A stretch of 64,000 nucleotides of DNA, taken from NCBI RefSeq assembly GCF_932276165.1, contig NC_063988.1:4030001-4094000 (forward strand), read 5' to 3'. Of this stretch, positions 9,001 to 19,500 are shown piece by piece; the stretch's first letter is position 1, and every line of letters starts with the position of its first letter. The notes beneath the pieces are model-generated. The model did no database searches. It was not told the DNA's origin and was given only the letters and a program-made list of their open reading frames with translations. The position numbers were made by a program, and so were the translations under genes. This DNA comes from Plutella xylostella. Lineage: Eukaryota; Arthropoda; Insecta; Lepidoptera; Plutellidae.

Positions 9001-11943
9001 ATGTGTGTAACTTCGACCCAGCCGTATCCCTTTAGCATCACCCACTATAAATTTCCCGTATTCCAGAGGCGGTTCAGACGCGAGTCTCGAGCGTCTAGTC
9101 GAGTGCGTCCGTTTAGGCGTGGAGACGGGCGCGGGCGGCGTGCGCGTGCCGCCGGTGCTGGCGCTGCTCACCGAGCACGCGCTGCCGAGGGCGCCCGCCG
9201 CCGCGCCCGACCTGGCGCGCGCCACGCACAGGCTACTAGCCAGGTTAGTGAAGAAAGAAAGAAAGAAACATAAAACTTTATTTGACATTGACAGCAATCA
9301 TACTTAATTATACACCATAATATAGTACTCAACTCACGTATAAATTTGCTGTCCGCCAAAAAGGCGTCCACTCAGCTATTGCAGCGCCCTTGGCCACAGC
9401 CAAGGACACCGCGCTGGTGTTTCAGTGGAGGCCTCTTTAGTAGTTACGCACATAAACTAATAATAACATTGCACATGCAATAGTGCACAGGACTCTAGTA
9501 GGTAGCCTAGTGCGTCCGGCTGGGCGTGGCTACTACTACTACACGCACAGGCTACTAGCCAGGTAGGCTTTGGCATTCTATAAAGTCTTCGCATTTTGTT
9601 AGACACATTTGTAGCGTTTTTTATTGACTAATAAATTCTGGTGTTGCTAGACACTGGTCTATTAGAATTTCAACATGGCGCCTTATTACGCAGCATAGAA
9701 TATATAAATAGAGGACACTTTGCAACGTGTTTATGCTATGTCCACGTATGACAAGACATATACACCAAATTAAACACCCCTTCTTAAGCTAGGAGCTTAC
9801 ACAAAACGGCTCGCAATAAGCGCGACCAAACGCTTTCTATATAATATGCAATATATGCCAGAGGGAGAGAGATGATGTTCAATATATTATGTTCATAGTG
9901 ACACATTCAAGACCTTAAACTGTTACTATCGTGTCTATATTTATAGTAACTAAATAACATATCTACTCAATTCCAGCGTCCTAATCCACCGGTGGCGCTA
10001 CTTCTTCCCCAACAAGCCGGGTCCTGCAGGCGAGGAGGAGCGGCGTATGGCGGAGCTACGTGCGGCACTCACGGCGCTGGGGCGATCGCTGCTCGAGCCA
10101 GATATTGAGGTGTTCAGACTGAGTATTGAGACGTTGGATACGCTGAATACCAAGTGGAAGCTTTATCATAAGGTGAGCAACGGGTTGAAGTATTCGCTCC
10201 TAACTCAAGAACAACATACAGTCCGTAAAGATACACTACAGGGCATACACTTCCTCTGAGCTAAATGTAAGTGTTACTTAAATGTATACGTCACTCAGGA
10301 GGCTCCTTTCCTGCACCAAGCGACGTAACATACGTTTGGCGCACCCTGTGTGTACCTAGTAATTATCATGTTATGGTGCGTTTTAGAAATGCTTTCCTAC
10401 GAATCTTCAACACTACCGTTTTATTTCGCAGGTGCTATTCCGCACGGAGTTCCTGGCGGAATTCTTGTCCGTGCTACTAATAGGCGTGGGCGAGCGCGGC
10501 GGCGGGCGCGCGCTGTTGCGTGAGGAGGTAATAATAGTAGTATCATGGACTTATCATGGATATCTCACACACGGCCATACGACCCCAAACTAGGCAGAGC
10601 CTGTAATATGAATACCGGACATCTAATATATCTACACAGATAGATAATTATTAATTTATTATTTAATTATACACACCCAAGACCTGAGTTACAAATATCT
10701 CTGTATTACCATAAAAAACTTTAAACACTGTTTAACTAGTGTTTAAAACGAAATTTGACAGATTTTGTAGGTGTTTGACAGCGCTAAGTTTTTGTGGTAA
10801 GGCCCTCTGTGTTTAAACAAATATCTACCCGGGACCTTCGGCATAGGAGTCAGAGTAACTAACCACTGCACCATTCGTTCGTCAGGTGCTGTCGGCGATC
10901 CACGCGATGGCGGCGGTGGACTTCGCGGCGTTCCGGCACGCCTTCCTGCCGCACTTCCTGCGCTCGCTGCACGGGCTGGCTCCCGAACATGTGGAGCATC
11001 TCGCGCAGTTCCCGCCCGACACTGTGAGTATACTTAGTAACAATAGAATAGTGAGCTGTAGGGAGATTCAGTATAAATTCCGCCCTAGACGTAAGAAAAA
11101 AACGAACTATTTTTGCTACACTAGCGCTATGACAGACGATGGAACTACTACCTGAATACCAATAACTTTTACCTATGGACCTAATCCGGCGCCATCTTTC
11201 GCTATTTCGTCTAGAGCGGTATTTTTACTGAATTGCATAATTTTGCGTGAGGAGGTACTGTCGGCTATACACGCGATGGCGGCGGTGGACTTCGCGGCGT
11301 TCCGGCACGCCTTCCTGCCGCACTTCCTGCGCTCGCTGCACGGGCTGGCTCCGGAACATGTGGAGCATCTCGCGCAGTTCCCGCCTGACACTGTGAGTAT
11401 ACCTAGTAACAATATAATAGTGTGGCGTAGGAAGATTCAGTATAAATTTCGCCCTAAACAAAATAAAAAAACGAACTACCCGCCCGACACTGTGAGTATA
11501 GACTGCGTACCTGGATTACGTAGCATAAGGCGCAAGACAAAAGTGGCAAACGTTGCATCGCGCGGATTCATCATGTTATTGCTCTTGTTCTAGCTCGTAT
11601 CTCTAGTTACAGTACAGTAGAGTACATAGTACAGAATATACCAGCCGCCATTTTGGATTAGTTTCTTTATTGACGCGGACATAATTATGTATCTGGATTA
11701 TCTACATGGAATGCGGCTGTAACTAGTGTTATTTAAAGTGACTATTGCGACTTTAACAATTAAATCATTTTTACCAATCAGATAAAATATCTTAATAGAG
11801 GTTTATTAGAAAAAAGACAAACTCTAACATTCGGTAATTATCCGCAGGACCTGCCGACATTTACACAGAACATCCAGCGGCTGATGAACGACGTGAACTG
11901 TTACCGCGCGTACAACTCTCTCACCCCGGCCGACGCCCCCTAG
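37..11943 (+). CDS. XPO6: Exportin-6, C-terminal part (5' exons lie outside the window)
   Basis: Importin-beta family nuclear export receptor; in animals it exports actin-profilin from the nucleus with Ran-GTP. Exons read by eye: 37-175, 557-714, 2609-2732, 2887-2969, 3223-3331, 3624-3716, 3937-4078, 4406-4547, 4935-5058, 5647-5787, 7866-8072, 8581-8759, 9067-9243, 9977-10172, 10432-10527, 10886-11023, 11848-11943. All borders are AG/GT and phases join without a stop, giving about 780 codons; the known family is about 1100 aa, so the N-terminal third is missing. Family blocks recognised: LFSWLPLSSHVPPSL, FDAIEFLSYLFQYTF, TEWQTFLKHCIE, ETLDTLNTKWKLYHK and DLPTFTQNIQRLMND near the C-terminus. 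The fold is expected to be all-helical HEAT repeats. Several exons have partial tandem copies nearby, annotated separately; one copy of each is enough for a normal-length product. High confidence in identity; individual borders are predictions. Confidence 0.93.
903..1014 (+). repeat. Partial tandem copy of an XPO6 exon
   Basis: This stretch repeats, with few differences, the 3' part of the exon at 557-714 plus its GTGAGT donor; the first about 50 bases of the exon are missing. An AG precedes it, but splicing there would give a 105-base exon in the wrong frame (the original is 158 bases), so it does not look like a usable alternative exon. It is best read as a broken duplication inside the intron. 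Confidence 0.8.
1168..2294. mobile_element. 1.13-kb non-autonomous DNA transposon, 4-bp target duplication ATCT
   Basis: The left end CGGCTGTCCAATTTCAAAAC and the right end are inverted repeats of about 27 bases, flanked by ATCT at 1164-1167 and 2295-2298. Inside, motifs like TTTTAAAACACAGTAAG recur near 1360-1400 and, inverted, near 1410-1460 and 2010-2080, so the subterminal regions are built of repeated inverted motifs. No convincing transposase ORF is present. It lies in an XPO6 intron. Superfamily not assigned. Confidence 0.8.
3080..3195. repeat. Interspersed repeat fragment (ATCATCATCAGC... type)
   Basis: The text CATCATCATCAGCAGCCCAT followed by a GTCCACTGCT block and GTCCTCGGCCTTCCTCATCC resembles a very common moth and butterfly retroelement fragment, recalled from general knowledge rather than searched. 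It sits directly before an XPO6 exon acceptor. Family assignment is tentative. Confidence 0.5.
5092..5210 (+). repeat. Tandem copy of an XPO6 exon end with donor and intron start
   Basis: About 120 bases repeat 4962-5083 almost perfectly, with a period near 131: the 3' part of the exon at 4935-5058, its GTAAGT donor and the following intron bases. One G is missing near the copy's start, and no credible splice acceptor with a pyrimidine tract precedes it, so it is probably not used as an exon. Confidence 0.85.
5243..5378 (+). mobile_element. 3' tail of a non-LTR retroelement ending in (TATTC)n
   Basis: The block from CTGTAAGAGATCGCTCTAAG to GTGGTGTTCAATAAAG ends in a TATTC pentamer run and matches a second copy at 14356-14487. 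Shared body plus a short-unit 3' repeat is what a 5'-truncated RTE-like LINE or dependent SINE leaves behind. Inserted in an XPO6 intron just after the duplicated exon segment. Confidence 0.7.
6031..6166 (+). pseudogene. Exon-like remnant of a transposon-encoded protein
   Basis: An open stretch in an XPO6 intron starts with ATG and reads MNKTIRSEARQMIYSVYLRC, continues through an acidic helix and ends YERAAFYTG directly before a GTGAGT donor. Similar N-termini (a SEAR helix followed by a helix ending in A..TG) open helix-turn-helix proteins of moth DNA transposons; this is from memory. It does not fit the XPO6 reading. Probably the first exon of a dead element; the rest was not found. Confidence 0.4.
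6365..6600. repeat. Interspersed repeat (CCCCCGACTCAAAAAGGG type)
   Basis: The text AACCCCCGACTCAAAAAGGG followed by a TGTGTGTCGGTCTCTCC block resembles a very abundant lepidopteran repeat. Borders are approximate and no ORF is carried. Confidence 0.45.
6988..7140. mobile_element. Short palindromic element (about 150 bp)
   Basis: The left half, beginning CACGTGTCGTGTCGTGTCGT and running to GTTTCATACATTT, is the imperfect reverse complement of the right half, which ends GACACGACACGTG. The arms are about 50 bases, with a further GTCGCGAC palindrome between them. This looks like a MITE or fold-back element. It abuts a displaced copy of an XPO6 exon starting at 7160. No target duplication seen. 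Confidence 0.65.
7160..7569 (+). repeat. Two further partial copies of an XPO6 exon
   Basis: Positions 7160-7287 repeat the exon at 5647-5787 minus its first about 13 bases; 7501-7569 repeats only pieces of the same exon (the SKNV segment, then FSQAQRSLQYLEPK). In the first copy the exon end is followed by GTATTG. Splicing at the nearest AG (7158-7159) gives the wrong frame, and the second copy has lost its donor (AAGATA). Both look non-functional. Confidence 0.8.
8267..8545. repeat. Simple repeats and A-rich low-complexity tract
   Basis: A (CT)n run lies at about 8270-8291; a GAAA-rich tract with an A-rich retroelement-like end lies at about 8430-8545. The second stops about 35 bases before the acceptor of the XPO6 exon at 8581. 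No gene is seen here. Confidence 0.6.
9247..9445 (-). mobile_element. Truncated retroelement 3' end with (GAAA)n tail
   Basis: A GAAA-repeat start, then a stretch with AAACTTTATTTGAC (a reversed polyadenylation-like signal) and a conserved-looking block from GCTGTCCGCCAAAAAGGCGT to AGTGGAGGCC. This arrangement fits the 3' end of a non-LTR retroelement inserted in minus orientation. Family not assigned. Confidence 0.45.
10563..10884 (-). mobile_element. tRNA-derived SINE filling an XPO6 intron
   Basis: The left end CTCACACACGGCCATACGAC matches the SINE copy at 18465. The right end, read on the minus strand, is tRNA-like: ATGGTGCAGTGGTTAG resembles a pol III A box, followed by GAAGGTCCCGGGT where the B box would begin, now degraded. 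It makes up about 90 percent of the 358-base intron 10528-10885, ending within a base or two of the acceptor. See the finding on possible intron gain. Confidence 0.7.
11243..11500 (+). repeat. Tandem copy of XPO6 exon 10886-11023 with a joined exon junction
   Basis: 11255-11392 is a nearly perfect second copy of the 138-base exon at 10886-11023, followed by the same GTGAGT donor and about 80 bases of the same intron; a third scrap (CCCGCCCGACACTGTGAGTA) lies near 11480. Immediately upstream is TTGCGTGAGGAG, identical to the last 12 bases of the preceding exon (10516-10527), so this copy carries the exon-exon junction without an intron. Either copy fits the frame of the last exon; the one at 10886 has the better acceptor. 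Confidence 0.85.
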
Positions 11944-13285
11944 CGGCCAGCGCGGGCGCCGCTGCCCGATCTGTTACTGTGACGGTAATGGTCTAGAAAA
12001 AAGCGGCCGTAATATAACGTGAAAGATAATTTTTGTATGTATTGTGGTGAATTATGCGACGTGGTGGTAGATGGGCCAACCCATACCAGGTTTTTCTTAG
12101 CCTCCACGGTAGTAACGCTATAAAAACCTTGATAAAATTGTTAAGAGGTGGATGATATCATAAAAGGTCGCAATTTTGTCCTGTTGTTGTTAAAAATAAG
12201 CGATAACAATGTAAGGACATCAAGGTCACATGTAAGTGATTAGGACAGATGTAAAAATTGGTTTTTACTTATGCGAGGTTTTTCTTATTTTAGTCATTAA
12301 AATATAATAATGTTAAAATCATTAAATTTGGGTTTGGTCCTGCCCCTAAAGTCTTCCGCAAGAATCGACGGGGCTACGTGGTAAATAGGTACGTCGATAC
12401 CTAATATAAAATGTAGGTATGCATTATGATGTCATGAAGAATGTGTTTACATTATTACATAAGTCTGCTTTTTTCTTTGAGGGTAAATAGTTCAGGGTGC
12501 TTGGTATAATAAATAATAATAAATAGATCGAAAGATCTGTGCTTATAACATTGATGACCACATCATGCATTTTATATCTAACAGCCGCCTAGTTTTTTTT
12601 TATATGTGACATCATATTGATTTTACATATTTGCTGCGATGTTCATTTCATGCGTTGATGTTTACATTTTTAGGACCTAGTCGATAGAGATATAGCTTGC
12701 TTTTGCTATTCAGGTTTAAAAAAATGCGGAATATATTTAGTGTTATCCGATTGATTCACTCACAGCTTATTACTTTAATAAATTAGCGTAATAACGATGC
12801 AACAATAATCTGCAAATATGAATCAATATCAAACTAAACCGATCGCTTATTCATAAATTACAGTCTCCACTAGTATAGGTACCACTTTTAATAACTTAGG
12901 TATCGTATAAAGCACATTTTAAAATCTTATGATCTGTACCACCATATTGTAAGGAAATCTATATTCTAAAAATCAAGGATTTGAATTGTGATTATGACTG
13001 CCATTTGAAATACTTTCCTATGAATAATTAGTAAATTAAGGGGTAAATGTTATTTATATGGATTTGATAGTAGTTTTAATAATGGTTACAAATTGGTTTT
13101 GTGTTTCTATAGGGATGTAATGCGGTATCAATGTGCATTTATTTGTTTCGTGCTTTCAAGATAAGTTGGGCGTGCAATAGGAATTGTTTTAAGTGTTATT
13201 TAGACCATTAGATTATTCTTTGTCTTAGGTAGTAGTGTATTACAAAATGAATTTACCAATAAATAACAGTTTTTTAAATTAAAAA
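11944..13285 (+). other. XPO6 3' untranslated region with poly(A) signal at 13258-13263
   Basis: AT-rich sequence without ORFs follows the XPO6 stop. AATAAA at 13258-13263 is followed by T- and A-rich sequence and is the most likely processing signal. The NUDT9 gene on the other strand ends about 180 bases further on, so the two genes converge. Confidence 0.6.
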
Positions 13286-13465
13286 AACATTTTTATTCCT
13301 TAGCTCCTAGAACATGAGTACTTTTCTTATCACAATAATTCCTACCCACAGCACAACTGCAGTCTCACTAGTCTCACTATCCCTCACATACATACAAAAA
13401 GATAGCTGTGAACAGACTAGGTACATACAAGAGGATACCATCATGAGGCCAGCTGAGCCAGAGGT

Positions 13466-15992
13466 TCAATAATGAGCATTAAGTTTCTCGGCTACAGCTT
13501 TCACAATGGCTTGGTGGCTGGCATACAGTTGCACTTGCCGGTCCAGGTCGATCCAGCGCACGCCAACAGCATCATCACCTGCATGCAGCTGAAGCGCCCC
13601 CACCGTGTCGCCACTCTCGTCGTGGAAACTGTATGCGACTGTCTCCATCCACGAGTTGTCTGTGTTCCGAGGATCGTCCACGTAGCCCTTGTATATTATG
13701 TCACCACCAGAGAAGAATTTGTTGAACTTTGCTTGCCATGCTTCCTTTTCGGCTGGAGACAAAATTATAGAATGTTATACTTGAAATCATGTATATCTTC
13801 GTCTAATCTAAGCAAAAGGCACTTTAGGCACCCTCTGAGGTATGGGTTGAGAGTCGAGATGTCGAGATGTATTATTTGTAGTGTACTTTATACACACATT
13901 TTATATTGAAGGCATTCGGACTATACTAATGTACATCCATTGTTATTAAAGTCCTTATGTAACAGGGGCCATGCCTATTGACAACATCCTTAACCCTTTG
14001 ACAGCCAAGCCTCTTATTCATTGCTATATTATTTGGAACTATCTTGTCCGATTAGCTTTCAAAGTGTTAAGCCCCATCCACACGCTTGCTGTTTGTCACA
14101 AACACCGCAAACAGCAAACGAAGCCCAAACACCAACCACAATCACCCAACACAAACAGCCATCCACATGCTCGCCGAACGTTCATAACATTCCGAATCGG
14201 CAAACACGGAGGACGACGAGCTATCATTTCGGGTTGACATATTTTTATTATATAAATTAAAGCAAGAGAAAGAAAAAAGGAAAATAAGAAGAAAGCAAAG
14301 ACGATGGTGGGATAATAAAAATACATAGAAATTTATTTCCGCAACATATAAGGTTGCCTGTAAGAGATCGCTCTCAGCGATAAGGCCGCCTATTGTACAT
14401 TAGTTCTAGTCTATAAGTATGTTTTTTGTATGTCTGATTTATGTGGTGTTCAATAAAGCAATATTCTATTCTATTCTATTCTATCGTACAATGTACTGTT
14501 TTATTTGGGCTTTAATTTGTTTTATATTTTTATTTTGATAAGCCTCCAAAAATTACAGAATCGTAGGTGCTGATCAATCAGACATTTTTACGCTTTGCGC
14601 ACCAGCAAAAAAGTGTAGCAAGTTGATACGCCCGCCTCCCGCAATGCTAGCGCGCATACTGACCGCTGCCAGACGTGTGGGTACGTAGCAAACTGTTCGC
14701 CAAACATCCTTTGATCTGGCAAGAAAAACCGACACCGATGCCGAACACTGGCCAACACAAACACAAACAGGCAAACAACGACAAACACCCATCCATACAT
14801 CAGTGTTTGCAGTGTTGTCTGTTGGCTGTTTGCCATTGTTCGCCAAGCGTGTGGATGGGGTTTTAAAATTTCTATAAGTGCATGCTGCTTGTCCAAATTG
14901 AAATAGATAATGCACTACAAACAAACCTTGGCTCATAAGTAGTGAGTTGGTGGCTTCCTCTTGGAACTCCCTGGCGGCGGCAGCGCTGACCCGCTCGCCC
15001 GGGTCCACCATGCCGCCCGGCAGCGCCCACTCGCCCGTGTCGCGACGCTTTATAGCCACGAACTGGAGTATTGGTCTGAAAATGTATGAGGTAAACACAT
15101 ATTGAGGTAAACACGTATTTAAGGTTCATTTACAACATCCTCAAAGAATGAAACATTCAGAATTTTCACAAATGTTACTACCAAATCCTAGACACACTTT
15201 TAACAGCAGTTTAATGTTGATACCCTGTGCATCAGTGAAATACCAATTAAACATGGTTTTTATTTTTGTGGATATTTTAATGAATTGTATGCTTGTGACT
15301 TTTGCGAGGCATTATACTATACCATAGCATTGTTATTGTTCTTCTTCATCTTAACTTCCAAAACCCTAACATTCATATCTTATCATAATTACCTGCTACT
15401 ATTTTCTTCAATGCTGATTTCTCCATCAGTTTTCTTCCACCGAGTGACAACTGGGTCAGCAGCATGATTAGGCCCCCAGCGTCCAAGCACACCACGGCCC
15501 TTTATTCCTGTTCTGCCCATCGGATTTAATGGCCTACCATTAACAATTGAGTAGTCTCCGAGGTAGCTGACTCTGCTTACATTGCCATCTATGCTGTTCC
15601 ATTTTGGTTTGAAGTTGGGGTCAGCTATAATAGATTTAATTAAATTAATAACAGAGGGAATAAATGCAGCTATATACAACATATATTATGTAGTGTATTA
15701 ACCATATTCCAAACTTAACCTTAGATAAGGTTAGGTTCGTTATTGCTGATAACTTACCGATATCTAGATCGGCCCACGGTTTCCCGATCACAGATTGCGC
15801 TGTGTAGTCAGGCGGGTCATATTCCTTGACCTCCGTGGACCAGCTTACTTCATCGTCAGCCACCGGCACTCGTTGAATAGTGGATCGAGGATACACTCCA
15901 CCGCGGCACTTAACGTGCGTCGCAATCATAGCTGTGCTTGATTTGTTCAATAAACTACTTGAAACTAACAAAAGTAATGTTTTAATAGTCAT
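13466..15992 (-). CDS. NUDT9: ADP-ribose pyrophosphatase, NUDT9 type
   Basis: Nudix hydrolase splitting ADP-ribose into AMP and ribose 5-phosphate; the animal enzyme is largely mitochondrial. Four exons in transcript order: 15758-15992, 15393-15624, 14927-15075, 13466-13752; phases join to about 300 aa (human about 350). ATG at 15990-15992 opens a hydrophobic, Ser-rich start (MTIKTLLLLVSSSLLNK) suitable as a targeting peptide; the frame is open further upstream but without ATG. Family signatures: GRWGPNHAADPVVTRW, then the Nudix box in exon 3, GGMVDPGERVSAAAAREFQEE, with the metal-binding REFQEE core, then IYKGYVDDPRNTDNSWMET and a C-terminal LYASH in exon 4. The Gly usual after REUXEE is absent, as in other NUDT9 proteins. 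The last intron carries two mobile elements. High confidence. Confidence 0.93.
14072..14860. mobile_element. MITE-like element with 17-bp terminal inverted repeats
   Basis: CCCCATCCACACGCTTG at 14072-14088 is the exact reverse complement of 14844-14860. Between them lie AAACA/TGTTT-rich sequence and a separate retroelement tail (14356-14487) that inserted later. No transposase seen. Both flanks are T/A-rich but no clean target duplication was found. Located in the last NUDT9 intron. Confidence 0.65.
14356..14487 (+). mobile_element. Second copy of the (TATTC)n-tailed retroelement end
   Basis: CTGTAAGAGATCGCTCTCAG, then AGGCCGCCTATTGT, then GTGGTGTTCAATAAAG and a TATTC run match the copy at 5243-5378 over the whole length. 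It is nested in the inverted-repeat element at 14072-14860. Confidence 0.7.
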
Positions 15993-16406
15993 TGAAGTAG
16001 GAAATAGTTTCAGTTTAAAATTCAAACTAGCAAACAAATACAACAATCAACAACACAAAGCAAAAGTTCATGAGTTCACAGCTGATTTCTGTCAAACTTG
16101 ATTGTCAATCTCAAATAGTCTATGTCTCTAGACTACTCTAGAGCGAAGCATTATTCTGAGCTCTTGGGCTTCGGGCCACTTTGATAACCCGCGCTCACAA
16201 AGAATCTCATGATGGCTTGTAATATGTAGCAGTACTACCTTCGCATACTGTAGGTATGAAACAGCTTTAATTTTACAATTTAAAGATTTTTCTTCATAAT
16301 GAAAATTGCCAAGTATGTCGGCTACATTGATGAACCGTGGTGGGTACCTAGTCTTTCACTGGTAAAATTTCACCAATAACTCAATAAATTAAAATTCAAT
16401 TAAACA

Positions 16407-16412
16407 TTTATT
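16407..16412 (-). terminator. Probable NCAPD2 polyadenylation signal
   Basis: Minus-strand AATAAA about 105 bases after the NCAPD2 stop. Chosen as the nearest canonical hexamer; no cleavage site evidence is available. Confidence 0.45.
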
Positions 16413-16517
16413 CATTACTTCTTATTCTAGGCTTTTAAAACAATTTGTGGCACAATTAACCCACCTGGGGTACAACATTATACTAATATTACGTATTATT
16501 ATTACATTTCATGGATA

Positions 16518-19500
16518 TCACTTTCGTTTACGCGTTGTTTTTCTTATGGTAGGTTTCTTAAACACTTCGTCTTCATTCTTCTTGTTAGAGTCCTCCTCAT
16601 CTGAAACAAACATTCAAGTTATTTATGTGAACTATAAAAAAATACAAGTAGATTTTTTTAAAACGTTATCAGTAAAATTCGGTTCAAACAACTTGGTAGT
16701 TCTGAAGTTGGAGAATATACTTCTACCTTGTCAAACTAAGAAACCGCCTATTCATTCTTTCAAAGATTGACACTTGATTTAGTTTGACAAAGCACAAAAG
16801 TGTATAGTGCCACAAACTTATCTCTTCCGGTGAGAGCTCACGTAAATGTTCTATATTGCTTGATTCTATATTCTATAAGATTTTAAGTTAGCCTGCATGT
16901 ACTGGTAATTCACCCATGCGGTTTTAATAAACCCATCTAATCCATATAAATGTATTTAATAATTAATTGGTAAGTTATGAGATATGGATCAATTTAGTTC
17001 GCTTTCACCGGAACAGATAAGTTTGTCGCACTATAATCGCTGCCAACTTCAGGAACTATAAAGTTGTACAGTGCCACAAACTTATCTGTTCCGTTGACAG
17101 CTCACGTAAATGTGTAATATTTCTTCATTCTATAAGATTTTAAGTTTGCCAGTAGTGGTAATTCGCTCTTGTGGTTTCAATAAACCCATCTAATCTATAT
17201 CAATATATAATTCATTAGTAAATAGTGAGATATGGATCAATTTAGTTCGCTCTCACCGGAACAGATAAGTTTGTCGCACTGTACTAACTGTTTCTTAAGT
17301 TCTTAAAAATTAGCAAGATCTACATATATGTATAATGAATGGAATATGCATAGTGAATGCAAACATACCCGATTCATCGGAGTGACTGGCGGAGACTTGC
17401 TTCCTAGCGGCGCCGCGCCTATTCGATTTCCTCACTGACTGCGGAGCTTCTTCATTCGGGGCTTCGTTCTGTAATTATATAAGGAATTATGTCGCATATC
17501 AATAAACTTCCCTTCATTTCACCAGCGCGTGTGAATGCGAGATAAATAAATATTGATTGCAAAAACGCAACAAATAAATGTGGTTACGAAGTACGAAACT
17601 TCACTCACTTTATAGTGAAAACATCGCCATAATTTAACCCATTCAGCATTATAGCTTAGTTAAAATAATACATAGGAAAAAAATACCCCACTCACCTCAT
17701 CATTACTAGACGAGGATTTGCGCCGGTTCCTCCGGGCGGGTTTCTTCCGCGGGGTGGCGCGGGGCGCGGGGGCGGCGCGGGGCTCCCCTCTCTCCTCCAT
17801 CTCCTCGTCCGCGTCCTTGTCCGTCACCGCGAAGCACTCCTCTATCTTGTCGCTTAGCTCTTGTACTAGCGCCTGTGGTGATTAGAGCAGATTATTGTTT
17901 TTTTGATTGTGTGGTAGTTCAGTTTATTATGAGAAGTAATTGAAAAAATGCGAGACTGGCAATTTTCCGCACTTGAAATGTCTTTAGAACTTGGACTAGA
18001 AAAAGGAATTTTTACGGGTAAATTGTGAATGTCATCAAAGTATTCGTATAATTAATAAAAAAATCTATATAATATTAGTGTAATAAGACCCGATTACATC
18101 CCCTTACTTTAATTTCATTCTTAGCCATTTTGTTAGTATTGCTCATGAGCGTGTTGAAGCACTCGATCACTCCCTTGCAGTGCAGCTTGTCCTTGTAGCA
18201 GTCCATGTTCTCCATGAGCTTCTTGAGCGAGCGCTCGTTGTATGAGAACAGAGATAAACAGTAGGCGAGGTCCCGCCACTGCCTCTCCTCGGTGGATAGC
18301 TTGAATCTTTGGCACAGTTTCTCTATTAGCGCTTCCATTTGACGGTCTTTCTGTATGAGCGATGTTATGTACCTGGAACATAAACATTTCTTGATATAAG
18401 TTCGGAATATATTTTATCAATCCTAATACAATGTGTGATTAATAATAATAAATAAATATGCCACCTCACACACGGCCATCCGACCCCAAGCTAGGCAGAA
18501 CCTGTGTTATGGGTGTCGGACAGCTGATACATCTACACAGATACATAGATAGATACATATTAAATAGATAAACGACAACCAGACACAAGTCAAATCTGGG
18601 CGGGATTTTAACCCGCGGCCCCAAGCTTCGGAAGCAGCTTCATTACCGCCTAAGCTACGGGGCCGTCAAATAGGTGAAGGTTTTTTGTTGGATAGGCCAT
18701 CGTTCTATCTTCTAAATCTACATAAATGATAAAAAATATATAACACAATAACAAATCAAAAACTCACTTCATAATCACCCTATACTGCTCCTCAGGCACA
18801 TTCAGCTCCGGATCGCTCAGCCTCGATATAATATCCGGCATGACGTTATACAGGGCGTTTCCTTTCTGCGACAGCTGCTTGAAGAACAGCCGCGTCATGG
18901 CGGCGACGCGAGGGTCCTTGTCCGCGCAACACAGCGCCATGTCCGCGATCTGACCCTTGACGCGAACCATCTCGTGGAGGACGAGGAATGAGAGCATCTT
19001 CACTGCGCACTGACGCACTTCTAGCTCTTCGTCGCTTAGGCTGTGGGGGGTGTTTGTTGTTAGTAGAGTAGGAAATAAGGTGGGAAATGAATCAGATTTT
19101 GCTGCGGCACAATCACGACATCCAGAATTTCTATAATAGCTGCATCAGAGGCCTTAGCAGCAAAACTCTAAGCAATTATTGTGAAGATGAAACAACGTGT
19201 GCAAAAACATATTTAATCGCAAGAAACAATAGCAAGGCTTCTACAAAGTTAGCACAACTTGTTTTTTCTTCAAAATATGGAGTTTTTATTTGAAGCACTG
19301 AAACAGCTGAAAGGGTGTAGATTTTTTTGATAATTATAAAAGTGCCAGTACCACGAAAACTATTAACTTTTTACCAAGATTATTTTGCGATATCTTCATC
19401 ACTACAGGTCTAGCGTATCAATCTTCCAACGCAAGACTTTATAGTGGGTACACTACATAATTCCGAATTACTTTTTTACGAATATGAAAATAACGATTTT

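Noticed and set aside
18465..18667. tRNA gene
   Set aside because: A and B box regions are visible but the cloverleaf does not close, and the 3' body is shared with another copy at 10563, so it is a SINE.
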